Shown piece after piece: positions 18,586 through 21,754 of a stretch of DNA of 21,754 nucleotides. Below the pieces are notes generated by a model that made no database searches, was not told the origin of the DNA, and saw only the letters and a program-made list of their open reading frames with translations. Source of the DNA: a virus. The stretch lies in IMG/VR virus record IMGVR_UViG_3300020733_000088, positions 1 through 21,754 of that record. One strand, given 5' to 3'. Position 1 is the stretch's first letter, and each line of letters opens with the position of its first letter. A program made the position numbers and the translations under genes.

Positions 18586-19478
18586 TATCTGACCCTACGA
18601 TAAGGGGTAAGGAGTTCTTTAGCGAGCGCAATATCTTCGCCCATCTTATCCTTGCCCGCAACAGTTTGACCTGCGGTATTTGAGATCGCCATAGTCATTG
18701 AGGAATCGCCACGAACCTTGAGCATTGCAGTAGTCACCAAGATCGCTGCTTCTTTGACGGCTGGCGGTAGTGCTGAGATTGAAACGCCGGTTCCGTGTGA
18801 GTAAGCCAAAGGCGAGGCAAGGGCTACTGTGGAATTGCCGTAGGTGTGGTTGCTGGCGATTGTGACTAACTCTGAGTTGAAGCCGTCATAGATTTGTAGG
18901 CTTGAATTAGCGATGATACCTGTTGGATCTGCGACTACCAGGGTGGATTGCCCTGCGGTTGCGCTTGTAATGGTCGTATTGGCGTAGCCAGCAACATACT
19001 GAAGATTAACAAACAACTCACGGCGAGGAGTCATTGGCAAGCCGAATTGGAGTGGGCCTTGGGTGGTGTAGTTAAAGCTGAGATTGCCAATCGGCATAAT
19101 GATTTGAGAATCCTCAATCCACGCAACGGATGGATCAACGATTGGGTTCATCTGAGAAGTAGGGTTGCCGTAACTGAAAGCAATAACGGCAAGAATAGGG
19201 TTGTAGCGTGGGTGGATACGCAGGGTTCCATCGCTACTCAAGCGACCACGCATATTCTCGGTTTCGGTTGTAGCCGCGAGAACCTGATTGCAATATGTGT
19301 CAATCCACGATGAGGCGCGGGCGATCACATTAGAGAGTTCGGCATCCTGCACATCGGGGTCTTGAGAGTTGAATACTAGATTGTCAATATCAATAGCGGT
19401 AGGGGCGTTCTTGAACTCAGCAAGGGTCAGGTAAGGGGTGGAGAACTTATGTGTTGTGTTGGTATAAGCATTAGCCAT
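18585..19478 (-). CDS. Head-tail adaptor with an inserted beta domain, 297 aa
   Basis: Ring protein joining portal to tail. Helical beginning (STPYLTLAEFKNAPTAIDID) and the 'QDAELSNVIARASSWIDTYC' helix, with 'GRLSSDGTLRIHPRYNPILA' and 'PRRELFVNLQYVAGYAN' match adaptor proteins such as HK97 gp6 relatives. Residues about 172-236 (TSATAGQSTLVVADPTGI ... YGNSTVALASPLAYSHGTG) form a compact beta domain inserted before the C-terminal helix (PAVKEAAILVTTAMLKVRGD). The length (297) is greater than the usual 100-150, because of the insert and N-terminal strands. Overlaps the zinc-ribbon gene by 8 bases. Confidence 0.75.
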   Translation of the reverse strand: MANAYTNTTHKFSTPYLTLAEFKNAPTAIDIDNLVFNSQDPDVQDAELSNVIARASSWIDTYCNQVLAATTETENMRGRLSSDGTLRIHPRYNPILAVIAFSYGNPTSQMNPIVDPSVAWIEDSQIIMPIGNLSFNYTTQGPLQFGLPMTPRRELFVNLQYVAGYANTTITSATAGQSTLVVADPTGIIANSSLQIYDGFNSELVTIASNHTYGNSTVALASPLAYSHGTGVSISALPPAVKEAAILVTTAMLKVRGDSSMTMAISNTAGQTVAGKDKMGEDIALAKELLTPYRRVR

Positions 19479-19734
19479 TTATTTCTCCGCACTTTGAGCA
19501 TTTCTTGAAGAATGAACCGAACCCGCAGGCTTTACAAGGAAAACCTACTGCCGAACTATTAGCGATTACGCCGCTTGCGCTCGCTACGCCTAAGCCTTCT
19601 GCCTTGAGTTTCTTGACCAGTTTAGGATCGTTGATATGGAGTAATCCATCTTTACCAACGAACTTGCTTTTCTTGCCATTGGGCGTGTTGATTGAAACGC
19701 TGGTCATACCCTTTGGTGGAATCATCTTTGTCAT
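19471..19734 (-). CDS. Zinc-ribbon protein between capsid and adaptor, 87 aa
   Basis: Residues about 5-35 (IPPKGMTSVSINTPNGKKSK) form a beta region, then a 'HINDPKLVKKLKAEGL' helix. The C-terminus has CKACGFGSFFKKCSKCG (about residues 68-84), two CxxC pairs eight residues apart, a compact zinc ribbon. Head genes with a zinc ribbon here are unusual; this one could bind DNA or a capsid protein, or be an assembly factor. The ATG has AGGAGG upstream, and the stop overlaps the adaptor start by 8 bases. Function unknown. Confidence 0.7.
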   Translation of the reverse strand: MTKMIPPKGMTSVSINTPNGKKSKFVGKDGLLHINDPKLVKKLKAEGLGVASASGVIANSSAVGFPCKACGFGSFFKKCSKCGEING

Positions 19735-19755
19735 TGTTTGCCTCCTTTTATGAGA

Positions 19756-19781
19756 GAGAGCGCACCTTGCGATGCGCTCTC
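19756..19781 (-). repeat. Perfect hairpin after the major capsid gene
   Basis: Arms GAGAGCGCA (19756-19764) and TGCGCTCTC (19773-19781), loop of eight bases, 13 bases after the capsid stop. On the minus strand no T-run follows (CTCATAAAAGGAGG). It sits like the hairpin after the tail tube gene, so the two may have the same function. Confidence 0.75.
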
Positions 19782-19794
19782 AATCGTTGTGATA

Positions 19795-21426
19795 CTAAGC
19801 AGCCTTGATACCGGAAACTGCACCTGACCATGTTGGGCCATATGCAACGAATGTTCCACGGAAGTAGGTTGATGCTTCGTTCTGCAACTGGATCTTAGGC
19901 CAGTTGAGATATGTGTAATCCTGCACATTCACAGCAGCCCAGAGATTTGAAACCTCTGAGTTCTCGAATGGAAGGACATAAGAAAGGATTGGAGCAACGC
20001 CCTGTGGAAGGTATGGGTGAACTGTGAGATCCACGAGCTTACCTGTAACTTCGTTGTGGAGTGCATCAATCGTTGCGCCACCGACATAAGAGCCGGTTTC
20101 GCTCTGAGTGAGGTTCAAACGGTATGCAGATGTTGAGCCAGCAGACTTGATTGCATCTGAGAGCTGCTTACGATCTGAACCATTCATGAAGATCTCATCA
20201 GGGTTAGCGAGGTTGTTAGCGTACATTGCAGCAAAAGCAGTCTGGAACTCTACGCCAGGGTTGCTTGTTGAGAATGTGCTATTGATGTTGTTGTTGTAAC
20301 CTGACTGTGCGCCAAGAACATAAGCCAAGATTCCGTCATAACCTGCTGAGTAAGCAGATGTGTCGGCAGCGTGGTTTGAAGCAACATCGCCTGTTGTAGC
20401 AAGAACGCCCTGAAGGGTGAACTTGAGGGTAGCAGTACGACCCTGATAGAACTTAGCAGTATCAGCAGGCTCAGAAGCGCCTACGCCTGAGAATACCTTG
20501 TATCCGAGAGCGCCTGAAATTGCTGCTGAAACGACAACATCGATAACCTGAGTTGATCCGTCTGGAGTTGCAGAAGCAACTGAAGATACAACTGAGTCAC
20601 CGAATGAACCAGCATCAGAAGTAGCCTTGACCCATACCTTAGTACCAGCAGAAATAGGTGTTTCACCTGTAACGGCAGTACGAGCAGTAGCGGTGATTGT
20701 TGGAGCAGCAAGTGCGCCTGAGAATCCGTTACCAGCAGTTCCGCGACCCATCAAAAGCATACGCTCTTCAGCGAGCATTGTTGAGTAGAGGAGTGAGCGA
20801 GCAGAAGTCGCAATGAGATCCTGGTATCCAAGACCTGAATACTGAGCATCAAATGTTACATCATCGCTCAAGCCGAATGAGCTATAAGCGAAGATTTTAT
20901 CGTCAGCAGTATAGGAAATCTTTGGGCCACGGTTGAGGTATAGAGGGTTAGCAGAACCATTAACTGCAAAGTTGTTCTGTGTAGTTTCTGTGATACCTGG
21001 GTGGATGTTTGATGTACCTGTGATCGCGTTAGTGAATCCTGTGATTCTCTTGATGCGGTGTGCAGTACCGACACCCTTTGTACGAGGGAGCTTGTTACGA
21101 AGTGGTGTTGGAACTGGTACGAGGTACTTAGCAGGTGCTTCGAGGTCGAAGGCTGCGAAGGATGAGTTAAGTGGTGATGTAAGGCTGATATCCTTGGCAA
21201 TGTCAGCAGTTGATTCTGCGAGAGCATTGTTAAGAGCAGCAACTCCATCGGCTGAGAGTGACTTGTTAGCAAAAGCCTGTGGAAGTCCTGCATCCACCTT
21301 CTGCTTGAACATTGGGTCAAGGTTTGGCGCTGCTACTGCTGACTTAAGAGCAGTTTCAAACGCCTCGTTCTTGGCAGCCAAGTCCTTTGGCGATGTTTCG
21401 CCAAACATTTCTTGTGCGTTAGGCAT
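19795..21426 (-). CDS. Major capsid protein (HK97 fold) with an inserted domain, 543 aa
   Basis: Forms the icosahedral shell. The N-terminal 95 residues (MPNAQEMFGETSPKDLAAKN ...) are a helical delta-like scaffold region, normally removed on maturation. The core includes the P-loop/strand PTPLRNKLPRTKGVG, 'YSSFGLSDDVTFDAQYSGLG', the spine helix region ending AEERMLLMGRGTAGNG, then 'NPDEIFMNGSDRKQLSDAIK' and 'PILSYVLPFENSEVSNLWAA' in the A domain. Residues about 240-350 (GTKVWVKATSDAGSFGD ... GALGYKVFSG) form an Ig/FnIII-like insert. The length, 543, is well above the usual 300-400. GGAAAA lies before the ATG (about 4 bases), and a hairpin follows the gene. Confidence 0.9.
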   Translation of the reverse strand: MPNAQEMFGETSPKDLAAKNEAFETALKSAVAAPNLDPMFKQKVDAGLPQAFANKSLSADGVAALNNALAESTADIAKDISLTSPLNSSFAAFDLEAPAKYLVPVPTPLRNKLPRTKGVGTAHRIKRITGFTNAITGTSNIHPGITETTQNNFAVNGSANPLYLNRGPKISYTADDKIFAYSSFGLSDDVTFDAQYSGLGYQDLIATSARSLLYSTMLAEERMLLMGRGTAGNGFSGALAAPTITATARTAVTGETPISAGTKVWVKATSDAGSFGDSVVSSVASATPDGSTQVIDVVVSAAISGALGYKVFSGVGASEPADTAKFYQGRTATLKFTLQGVLATTGDVASNHAADTSAYSAGYDGILAYVLGAQSGYNNNINSTFSTSNPGVEFQTAFAAMYANNLANPDEIFMNGSDRKQLSDAIKSAGSTSAYRLNLTQSETGSYVGGATIDALHNEVTGKLVDLTVHPYLPQGVAPILSYVLPFENSEVSNLWAAVNVQDYTYLNWPKIQLQNEASTYFRGTFVAYGPTWSGAVSGIKAA

Positions 21427-21441
21427 TATTTTCCTTTTCGT

Positions 21442-21754
21442 TTAGAGTGTTAGCTTGTCGATACCGGCGGCTTTTAGTGCTTCGTTAGCCATTTCGATGT
21501 ATCCACGAGCGAGCATTGGATCAGTTGAGGCATCTGCCTTAGCCTTGAATTGCAAAGCCTTGGTGATATTCTCATTTTGAGTATCTGGTGATTGCTTTGT
21601 TGCGGTGCGCTTTGGCCCACCTGCAACGGTTTTTTCTAGTGCCGTTGCTAGTTCGGTTTCAAGACCCAAAGCCTTCTCTACTGCTGACTCTTTTTCAGCA
21701 ACTAGAGCGACTTTCTCTGCTTCAAACTTTTCCATAGCACTCTTAACGGCTTCT
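21442..21754 (-). CDS. Scaffold-like coiled-coil protein, 5' end outside window
   Basis: Frame is open to the right edge: codons before the ATG at 21735 read E-A-V-K-S-A, so that ATG is internal and at least 103 residues are in the window. The visible part is helical: AEKVALVAEKESAVEKALGL, ETELATALEK, then a Thr/Lys-rich stretch (GGPKRTATKQSPDTQ) and a final helix pair (TKALQFKAKADASTDP, GYIEMANEALKAAGIDKLTL). A helical protein directly before the capsid gene is usually the scaffold or the C-terminal part of a protease-scaffold fusion. The upstream portal and protease genes lie outside. Confidence 0.65.
   Translation of the reverse strand, partial: EAVKSAMEKFEAEKVALVAEKESAVEKALGLETELATALEKTVAGGPKRTATKQSPDTQNENITKALQFKAKADASTDPMLARGYIEMANEALKAAGIDKLTL

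Noticed and set aside
20933-21445. 170-residue plus-strand frame
   Set aside because: Antisense to the capsid gene, which has strong family features; composition and lack of a start signal mark it as a shadow.
1-21754. tRNA genes, CRISPR arrays, insertion sequences or diversity-generating repeats
   Set aside because: I scanned the gaps, which are all under 150 bases, and the genes by eye and saw no cloverleaf, repeat array, transposase or reverse transcriptase. A tRNA scan would be needed to exclude odd forms.

Overview
The window is part of a tailed double-stranded DNA phage with a long, non-contractile tail (siphovirus type). It shows a major capsid protein, connectors, a tail tube protein, tail-assembly chaperones, a tape measure, minor tail proteins and a lysis cassette, followed by recombination and replication genes. 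The host is most likely an actinobacterium. A WhiB-family gene (3655-3996), a MetallophosPho/HNH/RusA set and several small protein families typical of actinophages point that way. The base composition is only moderate (mid-40s percent GC by eye, not computed). That would suit a low-GC actinobacterium such as the freshwater Nanopelagicales (acI) lineage better than a high-GC Streptomyces or Mycobacterium; this is an inference. No integrase, repressor, tRNA or CRISPR array was seen, so the lifestyle is undetermined.

Almost everything is transcribed right to left (minus strand). Reading in that direction: a coiled-coil scaffold-like protein cut by the right edge; the major capsid protein (19795-21426); a zinc-ribbon protein; a head-tail adaptor; a tail-terminator-like protein; a 51-residue gene; the tail tube protein; a tail chaperone with a strong candidate -1 frameshift product; an HK97 gp10-like protein; the tape measure; two minor tail proteins; and an S74-chaperone tail fibre ending at 11142. 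The lysis region (8352-11142) has a CHAP endolysin with a peptidoglycan-binding domain, four small predicted membrane proteins and an HNH-like protein. A clear intrinsic terminator (8306-8334) ends this late operon.

Left of the terminator come a small helix-turn-helix-like protein, a calcineurin-like phosphoesterase and a stand-alone HNH endonuclease with its own candidate control sites. The only plus-strand gene (6132-6320) follows, divergent from the early operon and ended by its own terminator. The early operon (6025 down to the left edge) is tightly coupled by ATGA, TAATG and GTGA junctions. It encodes a candidate single-strand annealing protein, small zinc-knuckle proteins, a coiled-coil protein, a Cas4/RecB-type nuclease, WhiB, an orphan DNA methyltransferase, a replication initiator-like protein, RusA and further small proteins. 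A near-consensus SOS (LexA) box overlaps a possible promoter at 1069-1090 inside this operon.

The best candidates for undescribed biology are the frameshift site whose slippery heptamer is itself inside a stem-loop; hairpins placed directly after both major structural genes; a 17-base repeat at translation starts that brackets one gene exactly; the internal SOS box; and the lone divergent plus-strand gene with a dyad at its start. Fifteen or more genes too short or too easily misjudged for routine calling are recorded with their own coordinates and preferred starts.
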